This document shows, piece after piece, positions 25,273-36,571 of a DNA stretch of 64,000 nucleotides. The stretch lies in the NCBI RefSeq assembly GCF_000226095.1, contig NC_016474.1:4526001-4590000 (forward strand), in the 5' to 3' direction. The translations under genes were made by a program, and so were the position numbers. Within the stretch, counting starts at the first letter, position 1. Each line of letters begins with the position of its first letter. Below the pieces are notes generated by a model. That model did no database searches, was not told where the DNA came from, and worked only from the letters and a program-made list of their open reading frames with translations. This DNA comes from Thermothelomyces thermophilus ATCC 42464. Its lineage: Eukaryota; Ascomycota; Sordariomycetes; Sordariales; Chaetomiaceae.

Positions 25273-26622
25273 AGCTTTCCAATTTGCCCCGCGCTACCTG
25301 CGACCCGGGTGGGGCTGGATTGAGAGACACGGCCTCAACCAACCAACCACTGACAGAGCCTCCCACGACACGCATATAATTACAACAAAGTTGATGTTGT
25401 TGCTGAACAGGAGACACCTGGTTGATTATGCATTGCAATCACGAGGCGGTTACCAGTAGAGAATGGCAGCTTGAGTGAAGCTCTTACATGCTTAGAGAGC
25501 GCATGGGACTTGCAAGGTATCTGGACGACGAATATTAGGTGGTCTAGAGGAGTCATCGATGGGAAGCTTTGTTTGAGGTGGGCGTTTGGAGGTGGTCCTT
25601 GGTGCTTGACTAATACGCTAGCTACAACATGACCTGGCCCTTTGTCAATGGCATTCTAATGGATTTTTTTCTGCTCAATCCTGGTGTCCAATGGCCTTGT
25701 CAATGGCATTATAATGATGTGATGTTGTCCTCTCTTTTTTCTGCTCAATCCTCGTGTCCAATGACCTTCGTGATGTGGCTTCGTCTTCAAGACCCTTCGG
25801 GCAAGATGCCGGACGGTTCCCGGTTGACGGCTCGTAGCCTTCACCAAAGCGTCGCGGTTCGCAGAAGATAGGCCTTGTCTCATTTTCATTTTGATTGTTT
25901 TTGGTCGCTTTACCAGGGTGGTAAGGTCAGTAATTAGCTGTGTCGCAATGGTTGATGTCGGTCGGCATGGGCATTTACGAGCAGTAAAGTGAGGTGTCGA
26001 CTGGCCGCCATGAGGCCAAACCAGGCCGAGCTGCGGAAATTGCGTCTGATCATTGCGAGGTCCTTAGAATGCGAGAAACGAGGAACTTCCTCAAAGTTGA
26101 GGCGGTCCTAAAGGCTGCGGTTGCGTTCTGGTTCGACGTGTTGTGTACAACCCCTGATTCCTTGTGTCAGCTAGAAAGGGTATTTAGTACATTGTCAACC
26201 GGGTGATGCGGCGTGCTGCAGAATGTCGAACAAACGGCGGCGCTTCTTTTGTTGAACGAATCGGGTGACCCTGACCTGTGTCTGGCAACAGGTTTGATCT
26301 ATGTACAAAGCCTGCGAGAAACGCTGCTTCCACTATTATCAGTTTCTTGTCGAACCGGACCCCAGCAAAGCAAAGGAGCTTTAGGCTCCTTCCATCGCTA
26401 CGCTGGTGGAAAGTTACTGCCTACCTTTCAACATCTACCTACTTAGTTAGGCAGCCGCACAAAGTCGCTTTGATCTAAAGTATTGGCTTGCTGCTCTTTC
26501 CCATTTCAACGCGAATAATCTACTTCTTGCAGAACTGCATCTTTTTTCCTCCAAGGCTCGATACATCATCAACACGACTACGTACATTTCCTAATTAAAC
26601 GTTACAGCAACATTGCGCTCAA
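25273..26622. other. Intergenic region with a local tandem duplication
   Basis: About 1.35 kb between two genes on the same strand. No coding signal is seen. It contains an imperfect tandem duplication (25639-25764), listed separately, and the promoter of the MYND-SET gene toward the right end. Confidence 0.5.
25639..25764 (+). repeat. Imperfect tandem duplication of about 60 bp
   Basis: The pair of blocks TTGTCAATGGCATT and CTGCTCAATCCT..GTGTCCAATG occurs twice in the same order, starting near 25641 and near 25697. The second copy carries about 12 extra bases between the blocks. Single-base differences show the duplication is not brand new. Confidence 0.7.
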
Positions 26623-28485
26623 ATGGGGAACACCGAAACCACCGAGCGCAGCAGCGCAGAAAATGATTCCCCCGAAAATGAGACCCCGGATCAAGAGACC
26701 AAGGTCGAAAACGAGTTCAAACCGTCGAGGCGCGAGGCGTTGCATGACAACTCGGAACTTTGCAAGCTGAATCTGGAGCGCGTTGTATCGGCGGTTTCCC
26801 TCGAGATTCGGCCGTCCAAGATACACAATATGGGCTCAGGTCTGTTTGTGAGCTCTGAGATTGGCGCCGGCCGCGAGATATACCACGTTCTCCCAATGAT
26901 GCATGCAGTCAAGCCGGGCAATGATAACTACTGCCACCACTGTCTTAAGGATACGGGGGACATGCTGGGAAGGCCGCCACAGACCGTCAAGGCAATGCCC
27001 TGCGCACGGTGCAAAATTGCCAGATACTGCTCCAAGGTACCGCACAGCAGCATATGCACCCTGGGACGCTTTCAAGTATTAATCATGTACTGAACACTGA
27101 GATCAGCAATGCCAGAAGTCGGCCTGGGGTCTCTACCACAAAGACGAGTGCAAGATCCTCAGGGACGAACCGACCATGGCGGCACAGACGCTAATGACGC
27201 ATCGCCTGATATTCTGGCAGCAGCGTGGATACATCACAACGCCGCGGGCTAAGACCCTAATGCTGCTCGAGAGCCACTTCGATGATCACACCACGGATCG
27301 CGAGCTCGCTGAAGCGGTTTTCGACATTGGGAACGCAATTCGAGAGAACACTGGAAATAAAGTGCAGTCTTCTGTTCCTTGGAGGTTATTAACGGTCGCA
27401 TGTGCAGTCCATCGCGTTGCTGGGCTGTCGACAGCAGCTAACTTTAAAATTAGATGCGCATCAACTGTGTCCCGTTGCGTCCTGCGAGGAGCTTTGAGGA
27501 CGTCATCGGATATGCTCTCGACATGGTAACAGCCATGATCAACCATTCTTGCGCACCTAACGCCTTTGTCACCCTCGAAGGCTGTCAACTACGGGTGCGA
27601 TCGCTCAAACCCATCGCCGCGGGAGAGGAGATCACCGTGTCCTATGCCGATCCAACTCTGCCCGTGTTCAACCGACAAAAGTTTTTAAAGGAGACGTACT
27701 TCTTTGACTGTCGCTGTAAGTCCCGCCTCCTTGAGATGGCGTCCCCGTTGTGTAGGCTGACGGAAGACTCTCCAGGCAAAGGTTGCGAAAATGATGACAG
27801 AGAGCAACTTGGGCTGGCCGGAACCAGCAAGAACATCTTAAAACTCCAGGAAGCTCAGCAACAGATTATGCAGATCATGGCCTACACGGTCCAAGCTTCT
27901 CAGTATCCTGGTTCCTACCCACCGGACCTTCAGAATCTCGAGTCAGTCGAGACAAAGCTCCGCACCATAACCGCCGCTGCGGTTCTTCGCAATGAGCCGT
28001 ATCTGGAGCATGTGCAACCACTGCCCTCTGTTCGCCGTTCGCTCGCCATGCTCTACCTCGAGAAAGGAAAACCGCTCCCGGCCCTACGCAATGCTCTCAA
28101 AGGCTGTCTACGGAAGACTGACAAGGGTGAACCGCGCTGGGTAAATGACATGATTGACCCGGTTTACACCGCGCTCCTCGTCGCGGGTAGTCTGCCCCCG
28201 GATGCTCCCGCATTCAAGGATAAGGCTTTCCCCTCGGCGCTCGAGCTTCGGATTGTGACACTTGGTTTCATCATAGCCGTGGCGAACGAGGCAGTAAAGG
28301 TGTTTGGGGATGATTGCGAGTACGCGACAGGAATCATGGACATGGCGACGACCATGGGCGCACAGAAGCCACCTCCGAATCCGGGTACGGCGGAGTTCGT
28401 GGCCGAGTTCGTACCTGCGCAGCGGAAGCTACTGGCTTGGGCCGGGGTTTCGGAGGAGCATGCTGTCTCAATTCCAGGGATGTGA
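26623..28485 (+). CDS. MYND-finger SET-domain protein (SMYD-like methyltransferase)
   Basis: Proposed exons 26623-27036, 27107-27394 and 27454-28485; the product is about 577 residues. The first intron (70 nt, GTACCG...TCAG) splits the zinc finger: CHHC...CARC...YCSK joins QCQKSAW..YHKDEC, a complete MYND finger at about residues 103-151. The SET domain is split around it, as in SMYD enzymes, with GSGLFVSSEIGAGREI before and MINHSCAPNAFV plus GEEITVSYAD after. The second intron is less certain: an in-frame TAG before 27454 forces an acceptor at 27453 (with a CTAAC branch motif), and I chose the donor GTCGCA at 27395; GTGCAG at 27362 keeps phase too. A GTAAGT at 27716 is not used, since splicing there hits a stop. 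The post-SET Cys cluster is only partial (CRCK). Family knowledge: such proteins methylate lysines, on histones or other proteins. Confidence 0.82.
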
Positions 28486-28823
28486 TGGAATTGATTATCA
28501 GGAAACGTAACCCAAGCTGTTAACCGCCGATGCTTTACATAACGAAGGACTGGCTTCAAGGCCTCTTAAGCGGCGGTCATCGAGTATAGCTCGGTGATAG
28601 GGAGTAGAACGCAACAAGTATAACCATAGATGGAATGGAAATTGCATGCTAACGTAATTACAGTACATGCCGTGGGACTTGGCCCTCCCTGGCCATTATT
28701 CTCTCTATTTATCTGTACGATTGCATACCATAATAATATATGTCGGGACCCCGAGCCCACTGGCATGAAGAGTGTTTTCTGGTCTTCCACTTCTCAGCTT
28801 CAGGGATCTATCTGATGGCAATA
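28486..28823. other. Short convergent intergenic region
   Basis: 3' ends of the MYND-SET gene and of the minus-strand gene beginning at 30527 face each other here. AT-rich stretches (28720-28745) may serve polyadenylation. Nothing else is seen. Confidence 0.5.
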
Positions 28824-30070
28824 CTAAGTCCGTATTTGAGGAGAAAAGAGAGGTGAGGCTGCTTCTCCCTCGGACAAGAGCAATGCCCACAACAGTTCAA
28901 CGGGATCATGGCCACCCAAACTTTTCAGGCGGACCCCGAGATATTTCTCGGCTGCATCTGCCGTTGTCGGCGTAAACAAGAGATTCCACACCTTAACCAG
29001 ATCCTGCATTGAGCCCATCAGGCAGCACTCCAATGCGCCCCTCGCCCATTTGGGGTCGAGCCCCTTGACCCAGGTGAAGCTCACTTCTTGCTCCACGTCC
29101 GGCTCTCTTCTCTCTGGGTGTCCGTGAATCTCCTCGTTCGTGTACAGGGTATCATCCTCCCTGCAGCCGGCGGCATTACGGGCGCCGGTAGACGCGCTGG
29201 ACTTGTTGGGGCTTAGCAGGCTCACCCTCAGCATGGGATGGTACGCTAGCAGCCAGGGGAGGTTGCGGAGGAGGAACTCCCTGAGGCAGAATGCATACAC
29301 CATGGCGGCCTGGTCGAGCAGGTCCGCGAGCAGCTGCTGGCACTCGGGCGCTCGCAACTCGACGCGCGCGAGCTCGACGAGGCGGCGCACGACAACGTGC
29401 ATGGCCGCGGCGACATGCCTCGTCTCGGTTGTCCATCTCTTCTTCAGCTCGGCTACCACGGCCTCCTCATCATCTTCCTCCTCCACACCACCAAGCTCGC
29501 TTGCCGCGTCCTCCTCCTCCGCCCGCGCTGTTTCATCCTCGTCGCCGCCGTCGATGGCAACAGAATCGATCGGGACCGGAGGACGCTCGGGCTTCCCCGG
29601 CAGCGGATGCGCCAGCGCGCACAGGAGCGGGTTCTCGCCGCGCTCCGCCGCCGCGTCCACGCCCAGCTCCGCGACGGCCGCAAACGCTCGAGGCCGGTAC
29701 CTCAGCAGCACCTCGATGACGGACACGCGCAGCGCGCCCGCGGCCGCACACAGCGCCGGAGATAGCGCCGGGCACCCGTCTCCTATTACTTCTTCTTTGT
29801 CATCATCATCATCATCATCATCGTCATCTTCTTCTTCTTCTACTACTTTTCCCCGGCGGCGGCCCGGAGCCGGAGGAGGGACCACCAATCCGACCAGCAT
29901 CTCCACCACTGCTGGCTGCGCATACGGATCCGCGCACTGCGCGGCCAGAATCTCCCCGTAGTCGGCCACCGTCGAAGCGGGAAGCAAGCGGCGGGCCAGC
30001 CAGACGACCGCGGCGGGCGAGCGGGCGCGCTCGAGGAGGGTGGCGTACAGCTCGGCCGGGTCACCTAGGA

Positions 30071-30101
<31 letters not shown>

Positions 30102-30527
30102 GCGCTTGCGGTCCCGGTCGTGCAGATACAGCAGGCAGCGGAGGCGGCCGTCGCGGAGGGCGGCGCGGCGGGCGGCGCGGTACACGCGCTCGAGGTCGAA
30201 GCGGGGTTTGTTGGGTTGTTGTTGCTGTTCTTGTCTGGGGGCTGCGTCGGCGTCGGCGTCGGTGTCGGCCCAGCGAATGAGCAAGCCGAAGCAAGACACG
30301 GCGTCGTGGGCGATGGCCAGCTTCAGAAGTGCGTACACGCCATTGTCACCTTGCTCGGGCCGCAGATGTTGCGAGCTGGGTAAGGCTGTGTTCCTTTCCG
30401 GACCGTCCATCTCTAGGACGCGTTTGAGTTCATCGCGGGAGTCTTGCGCGATGAGACGGCGGAGGAGGCTGGTGCGGTCGGCGAAGGGGGGCCTCTTGGT
30501 GCTTAGGTGCCCTTCGTTTTCAGGCAT
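28824..30527 (-). CDS. Large protein of unknown function with acidic and glycine runs
   Basis: Single open frame on the minus strand; I take the first ATG, at 30527 (MPENEGHLSTKRPPF), giving 567 residues. The frame is open a further 27 codons upstream but without ATG. The protein is helical and Ala/Leu/Arg-rich, with stretches such as ALLKLAIAHDAVSCFGLLIRW that recall degenerate ankyrin-like repeats. Low-complexity inserts are a G9 run encoded by GCC repeats (near 30065-30097 on the plus strand), an acidic E4-D10 block near residue 235-250, and an acidic loop in the middle. No catalytic motif, signal peptide or membrane segment is seen. I do not recognise a named family; it may be one of the lineage-specific ankyrin-like fungal proteins. 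The long intact frame of over 500 codons is the main support. Confidence 0.65.
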
Positions 30528-31099
30528 GATCCAGTCCAAGGATGGTCTAGTTGGACAACACGAAAGAAGTTTGTTCTTCCCGGATCCTCGTGTTCTTGCC
30601 CAGAGCAAGACACGAATGACCTCGGTGGGGTTTTATTGCAGGCACGAGGACTTGTTAATCCGGTTGGTATGAATCAACTGATAGTATGTGATAGTTCCTT
30701 AGACATAGGAGTACACAAATGGGCAAAATGGTGCCAGCGAGGGACGAGATCACCTTTATATTGGTTGGGGACAAATTCCACGGAGCTTCAGAGCTGAGAA
30801 AAGAACTGAATTATCTGCTATTGTAACTGCTGGACAAGTTCATCTACTCTTGAACAATGGCTGTGTCTGTTCTTGTGCGCTGGGAGAGAATTGCTTTGCT
30901 GGGACGCTCCCCGGGCGGCTTTGTTGTCTTGCCAGCGTCCCTTGACAGATCCCCCAGCCAACAACCGTGAACATGCTCCGTAACGACAACTCAACAAAGC
31001 AAGACCAAAAGCCCCAAATAGATTCCGCAGGCAGAGAAACACAGTGTATGATGTGCGAAAACAACCCGGAAAATTAGCATGTTCCGTCATCCCTCGTTT
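30528..31099. other. Intergenic region
   Basis: 5' flank of the unknown gene at 30527 and 3' flank of the Rds1-like gene. No credible gene; short frames lack family signals. Confidence 0.45.
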
Positions 31100-32242
31100 T
31101 CAGTTCGTCCCTCCCCGCACCAGCTCAGGACCCAACTCCACAGGCTGTTCCAGAATAACAGCAGGGCCGGCAACAACCGACTCCTTGGTAGGTGCACCGG
31201 GTTCGTTCGCAATCAAAGCCACGATGACACCCCTGGTCTCGAAAACATCAGGGATGGTGGCTTCGATAGGACGTCCTGGGAAACCCTTGGTGTCAATGGG
31301 AACGCTGACATTTAGCAGGCTGTGGAAGAAGACGGCATAGTACTGCGTGTGAGGGTCAAAAACCGGTTGGTTGTCCTTGTCCGTGAATGCCAGCGTGATG
31401 GTGGCGCCCGGAGCAAGACTCTTTGTGTCGGGCGCAGCGGACAGCGCGGGAAGAAGCTGGCGGGGATGCGGATACTCTGGGTTCTCAAGTGGGCAGCTAC
31501 CGGGAACGATCAGGTTGTGGGTGCTGTACAGGATCTGATTGGCGTATGGGAACACCGTGTCTGACGGGCCGGCAAACGGATTAACCTTCCAGATCTCCGT
31601 CAGAGCCCATATCTCGTGTCGAGTCTCGGTTTGCGAAATGGCAGCCATGGCGCCCTGGGCACTGACGGACTTGGCCTCTTGTACGAGTCCAGTTAGGAAC
31701 GCCATGCTCGAGATCTCAATTACCGACATGAACGCGAGATATGAGCGAGGGTCCTGCAAGGGGAAGTTGTATTTGCAAGGGCCGGGCTTGATGGACGTGG
31801 GCGAGATCTGGTTCTGGAAAATGCGGAGATGGCCTGCCTCGTTGTTGCGAATCTCCATCAGACGCCGGCGCGTATTGTTGGGCATGCCGACCTTGACAAA
31901 GTCTTCGTCCGTGAAGCGCTCGATGCCTTGCTGGTAAAACTCAAAGATGATCCACTCTGCAGAAAGCAGGTTTTGCCATGTGTGATCATCCTCGGCTGGT
32001 GGTCCAACTTCGGTCGGAAACACAGGATCCGTGATGTTGCCAGGGAAAGGCCTCTCAACGCCCCAGTAACTGCTGTAATGGTCTGACAGGCCGGGGATGG
32101 GACCGTAGTTCGGATCAGCCAACTTTTGCGCCTCGCCAGAGTAGTGCGATGGAACGCCGGGGGGAGCGGCGGTCGGGACACCCAACCCGAGGAGCGTCAC
32201 CAACCATACGAAAAAGGCGTAGGGTGTGTGAAATAGAGACAT
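31100..32242 (-). CDS. Rds1-like secreted ferritin-fold protein
   Basis: Single exon, 380 residues. The N-terminus (FFVWLVTLLGLGVPTAAPP) is a signal peptide. The body matches the fungal Rds1/LsdA-type family with a ferritin-like four-helix domain: LLSAEWIIFEFYQQGIERF at about 92-110, an ENxxxGHLRIFQ-type motif written here as NNEAGHLRIFQ near 137, and QTETRHEIW near 205, together giving the Glu/His residues expected of a di-metal helix bundle. N-glycosylation sequons occur (NITD, NNT, NVS). A beta-rich C-terminal part follows. Family knowledge: Rds1 in fission yeast is stress- and nutrient-regulated, and LsdA in Aspergillus is tied to sexual development; biochemical function is unproven. It stands back to back with the CYP52-type gene, 614 bp apart, so the two could share a promoter. 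Confidence 0.82.
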   Translation of the reverse strand: MSLFHTPYAFFVWLVTLLGLGVPTAAPPGVPSHYSGEAQKLADPNYGPIPGLSDHYSSYWGVERPFPGNITDPVFPTEVGPPAEDDHTWQNLLSAEWIIFEFYQQGIERFTDEDFVKVGMPNNTRRRLMEIRNNEAGHLRIFQNQISPTSIKPGPCKYNFPLQDPRSYLAFMSVIEISSMAFLTGLVQEAKSVSAQGAMAAISQTETRHEIWALTEIWKVNPFAGPSDTVFPYANQILYSTHNLIVPGSCPLENPEYPHPRQLLPALSAAPDTKSLAPGATITLAFTDKDNQPVFDPHTQYYAVFFHSLLNVSVPIDTKGFPGRPIEATIPDVFETRGVIVALIANEPGAPTKESVVAGPAVILEQPVELGPELVRGGTN

Positions 32243-32856
32243 GATTGTAGGTTGTTCGGCAGGGGAACGGGGAAAATGCGCTGAGAAGGATAATGATTAG
32301 ATTGGGGGAATAGAGGGAAAACAAGATTAAGCATTACTCGGAACTGGGAGGCAGGCTTTTATAGGTGTTCCATAGAACCCAAGCTTGGAGGGAGCAACAC
32401 CTTCCTCACACCTTCCTTCTTGAATGTTAAGGTGACTCTTCTTTCGCTTTCACCAAGATTCCTCAGGCAATCCTGTGTGAGCTGCTCCTTCCTTCTGCAT
32501 GCATCTGATTGCCGATTTGCATCCTGTCAAAATATGGGGCTAACGAGAGTGGAATGACAGTTCCAGCTTTCTTTCCTCAGTGTGACAGACCCAGTAATTA
32601 ATCGCAACATTGGCACTCGGGAAGCCGCGCTACTTAATCACGATTCCAATACTGGTCGGCCACAAAGTACCAGAGCAGTTTCGGGAGTTGGCGATATCTA
32701 ATTCAGGTGTACCCGCTGGCGACATTCTTCCCTGGTAGGCCTCTCGTTCCATGTTTCTCGGGTGGCAGACGCAAAAAACGAAATACTAATTGCTTGCTTC
32801 TGCAGAGTTTTCTCACTTTGAGCATTACCACGATTACACTGCCGAGATTCGATACC
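32243..32856. promoter_or_regulatory. Divergent promoter region, Rds1-like / CYP52-like genes
   Basis: The 614 bp between the two start codons must carry both promoters. Near the Rds1 side a TATAAA on the minus strand (plus TTTATA, 32357-32362) lies about 115 bp before its ATG. No further site is convincing by eye. Confidence 0.5.
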
Positions 32857-34606
32857 ATGTTTTTCACAGTCATCGTGGCAGCTGTCCTGTCAGTCTTGCT
32901 CGGCATCCAGGTCTGCCACTCCGTACTGTCGCGGCGGGAAGAGAAACGACGACGCAATCTAGAAGCAGCCCGTCGAGGATGTAGTCCCGCGCCAATAATG
33001 CCCAGAAAAGGCATTCTGGGTTTCGGCCGACTATTCGAGGGCCTCAGAGCAACACACAACGACAGGGGGCCCCAGTACGTGATTGAGGCCATGGACGGCG
33101 AGATGGGCAAGGACGTGCACACCGTCGTTGTGCCCATCCACGACTACGAGCTCCTCGTCTCTCGTGACCCTCTCAATATTCAAGCTGTGCTCGTAACACA
33201 GGCTGCCGACTGGGATCTCAGTGAGCACCGCACTGCCAGCTGGGAGCCCATGGTTGGCCACGGCATCTTTACATCGCGTGGAGAGAGTTGGAAACATTCG
33301 CGCGCACTTATCCGACCGCAGTTTGCCACGGACCAAATCAACGACTTCGACATGTACGAGCGCCATGCTCAGCAGTTATTTGTCGCTATCGACAGATATC
33401 GCTACGGGCCCGAGAATCAAAGATGGACGCGGGCCTTCGATCTCCAACCGCTGTTCTACAATCTCGCCCTCGATGTCATGACTGAGATGCTCTACGGCTA
33501 CTCCGTCCACTCCCAGAATCCCTCTGAGCGTGTAGAGCTGCCCGTGATCGCCGGTCACGAGCCTCCCGACCGCGAGAACATCGGAATGCATATGGATGCT
33601 GGCAAAGCTTGGATCGAAACACGCGGTGCTATGTGGAAGTACCGATGGCTGCTGCCATCGCTGCAGTTCCAGAAGCACTGCGCTGCCATCCACCAATACG
33701 CCGGATGGTTCGTGCAACTCAGGCTCCAGCAAGGCGAGAAATATTTGGACAATCTCCAGCAACAAGGCGGACTGCCCAATCGTGATCGCTACGTCCTTCT
33801 TCATGAGCTAGCCAAGGTAACCCAGGACCCCCTAGAGCTACGCAGCCAGACACTCAATGTCCTGACGGCTGGCCGCGACACAACTGCTGCACTCCTCGGT
33901 TGGATCGTCTACTTTCTTGCTCGCCATCCCTCGGTCACGAAAAAGCTGCGGGGGGAGGTTCTCTACCTGCTTGGGCCGTATGTCCCGGGACAGCCGAGTA
34001 GGATCGAATTCAGGCGGGTCCGCGACTCAATGCCATACATGAACGCCGTCATCAACGAGACCCTGCGCATGGCGCCGGTCGTGCCCTTGAACGATCGGAT
34101 TTCGCTCCGTGATACCGTGTTGCCTCGCGGTGGCGGGCCCAAACGGGACCAGCCTGTGTTTGTCCCTGCGGGAACCCAGATCCTAATCCCGGTCTACGCC
34201 CTGGCGCAGCGACCGGACCTCTGGGGGCCCGATGCTGACGTATTCCGGCCCGAACGATGGACGGAGGACGGTGGGCACAAAGCTGGGTTCGAGTACATCC
34301 CCTTCGGAGGGGGAGGACGGCAGTGTCTCGGTCGTAAGTAGATACACTCACCAAGGCAAATCGCACGCAGACTCACTAGCACAACAAACAGAACAACTCG
34401 CCAGGCTCAGATCGGCTTATATAATTATCCGGCTCCTGCAGCGGTACGATGACATTGCGAATGCAGAGATGCCACCCGATGCTGCCGTGAGGTTTCACCA
34501 CACGATTGAAAACAGGAGCGGTAGCGGTGTGCAGGTCAGGTTGCATGTCTCGGACTGCGGTGTTACCAAGAGAGGAGTGGCGTCGGGTCCGGCTAACCGA
34601 GAATAA
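32857..34606 (+). CDS. CYP52-type cytochrome P450 (fatty-acid/alkane hydroxylase class)
   Basis: Two exons, 32857-34333 and 34392-34606, with a 58-nt intron (GTAAGT...ACAG); the product is 563 residues. The intron cuts directly behind the haem motif, and splicing restores FGGGGRQCLGQQLA, with the haem-ligand C490. Other P450 marks: an N-terminal membrane anchor (about 2-24), the I-helix LTAGRDTTAALLGW near 336-349, the K-helix E401-T-L-R404 and FRPERW near 467. Family knowledge: CYP52 enzymes sit in the ER membrane and omega-hydroxylate fatty acids or alkanes, feeding peroxisomal oxidation; a few act on secondary metabolites. The start at 32857 was chosen because it begins the anchor; the frame is open to 32707. 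Neighbours (an Rds1-like gene, a hydroxyacid dehydrogenase) make metabolism of lipophilic carbon plausible, but that is inference. Confidence 0.9.
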
Positions 34607-35116
34607 GGGTGGCACATCGACAACTGGACGCAGTTGTTTGTTTGAGCATGTATACTGAGGTAGCAGTTTTAGATTCCAGCGTGCGTTGATCAGCGTAGCC
34701 AAGAGCATATTATAATTATAGCATCGTTCCTCACCTCATGCACAGCGCCCCAATCCGGTTCGATATCACCACTGGATCGCATCGACATATCGACATACAT
34801 TGAAGACAATCCAAATTCTCTCCGACGTCTAATTGATAGAGTCACACGTACTCGGCGCATTCAGTCAAATAGTCCAGTTACTCACATCTTGGTCCACGTT
34901 ACGTGTTGCGGTCTTTGAGGTGAGGCTCCGGAGCGGAGATGTCGGGAGATAAACTTAGCGTTGCAACTCTCCGACGCTTTGGCTCACAGCCCCTCCGCAG
35001 ACGGAGATGATTGAGCACGCAAGCGGCCGTCTTTTGTCATCATCATCCATTCTCTCCTCTCCACCTCGAACTCCACTGTAGACCATAGCAGATTAACCTT
35101 GGGAACATTCGCAACC
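34607..35116. other. Intergenic region before the hydroxyacid dehydrogenase
   Basis: P450 3' flank and promoter of the next gene. C/T-rich just before 35117. No gene seen. Confidence 0.45.
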
Positions 35117-36571
35117 ATGCTTGTAAGAGCGGATACGAATAAGACACTCAAGGGACACAAACTCCTGATCATCGCGCCGTGGCAAGCGCCGGTCGGATTT
35201 TTGGAGAAGTTAGCGGCCGCGTTCCCTGATCTGCAGGTCGTTTACCATGTTCACAGCCTGGCGACGACACCGCTGTCGACAGATGCAATACCGGACCAGA
35301 CGTGGCGGGACGTGACCATTCTCCTCACATTCAACACCCTCCCGACCCCCGAGCAGGCGCCGAAATTGCAATATGTGCAGCTGATGAGCGCCGGGGCAAA
35401 CCACGTGTTGGACAAGCCCGTGTTCAAGGATACCGAAGTGGTATTTTGTACTGCCAACGGCGTGCATGGGTGAGACTACCGGCGAGAATGGGAGAAAGAG
35501 GGCTACTATTAACAACAGAAATTTAGCCCTCAGATATCGGAGTGGATCATTAGCACCTACCTTGCGTTTGAGCATCACCGTACAGTCCCCCTTCCTCCCT
35601 CCTCGTCTTACCTCCTCTTTCTAGCATTGTTTCTTCCAAGAAACCGTGCTGACTCTATTGCAGTCCCCAGCTACCTCGAGCACCAGAAAGAGGGCCGCTG
35701 GAATAGGGACGCTATGAGCGCCATTGAAGATGCGGCAGACAAAACAATGTTGGTAACCCTCCTTCTGCTCCTCTCTCCCCACCTCTCATGAAGACAGCAG
35801 AACCGGTTTTCCTAGCTAACGCGGTAAAAAAAAAAAAAAAAATATTGCAGCGGCATTCTAGGCTACGGCAGCATCGGCCGGCAGACGGCCCGCGTCGCGT
35901 CGGCCATGGGCATGAAGGTCCACGCATACACGCTCCACCCGCGGCCGACTCCGGAGTCCCGGCGGGACCGCGGCTGGACGCCGCCGGGGCTGGGCGACCC
36001 GGACGGCAGCATTCCGTCCAGGTGGTTCTCGGGCGGCACGGCGGCGGAGCTGCACGCCTTCCTGGGCTCGGGGCTCGACCTGCTCGTGATCGCGACGCCG
36101 CTGACGGGCCGCACGCGCCACCTGCTCTCGACGGACGAGTTTGACGTGCTTGCGGGTGGTGAAAGCAGCGATGGCGGGAGCAGCAGCAGCGGCAAGACCG
36201 AATCCGAAGAGGGAGGAAGAGGAGGAGGAGGAGGAGACGGGCAGACGAGGAAGGAGGGAGGGCGTCCAGCACGACGCGGGCGGACGTTCGTATCCAACAT
36301 TGCGCGCGGGCCGGTAGTGGACACGGACGCGCTGCTGCGGGCGCTCGAGACGGGCCAGATCCGCGGCGCCGCGCTCGACGTCACCGACCCGGAGCCGCTC
36401 CCCGACGGGCACCCGCTCTGGGCGGCGCCCAACGTCATCGTCACGCCCCACGTGTCGGGGGCCTCGACGCGTTACTCGGAGCGGGTACTGGCCATCCTGG
36501 AGGTGAACCTCCACCGGCTGGCCGAGGGCGGCGAGCTGGTCAATCGGGTCGATCGCCGGGAGGGCTATTGA
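35117..36571 (+). CDS. D-isomer-specific 2-hydroxyacid dehydrogenase
   Basis: Four exons: 35117-35469, 35527-35579, 35664-35748, 35851-36571; the product is 403 residues. Introns are GTGAGA...TTAG, GTACAG...GCAG and GTTGGT...GCAG. The third donor was chosen because only it keeps frame into the Rossmann motif: DKTI joins GILGYGSIGRQ. The catalytic domain shows GPQISEWIISTYLAFEHH and, later, R316 in NIARGPVVD, E345 in DPEPLP and H364 in TPHVSGAS, the Arg-Glu-His set of this family. Family knowledge: NAD(P)H-dependent, reversible reduction of 2-oxoacids (glyoxylate, hydroxypyruvate or similar); the exact substrate cannot be read. A Gly/Ser/Glu-rich insert of about 45 residues (near 265-310) breaks the nucleotide-binding domain and is unusual. 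The third intron contains an A18 run. Probably cytosolic. Confidence 0.9.

Noticed and set aside
27716-27755. GTAAGT...TGTAG intron inside the MYND-SET gene
   Set aside because: Only 40 nt and its removal creates an immediate stop; reading through keeps the frame.
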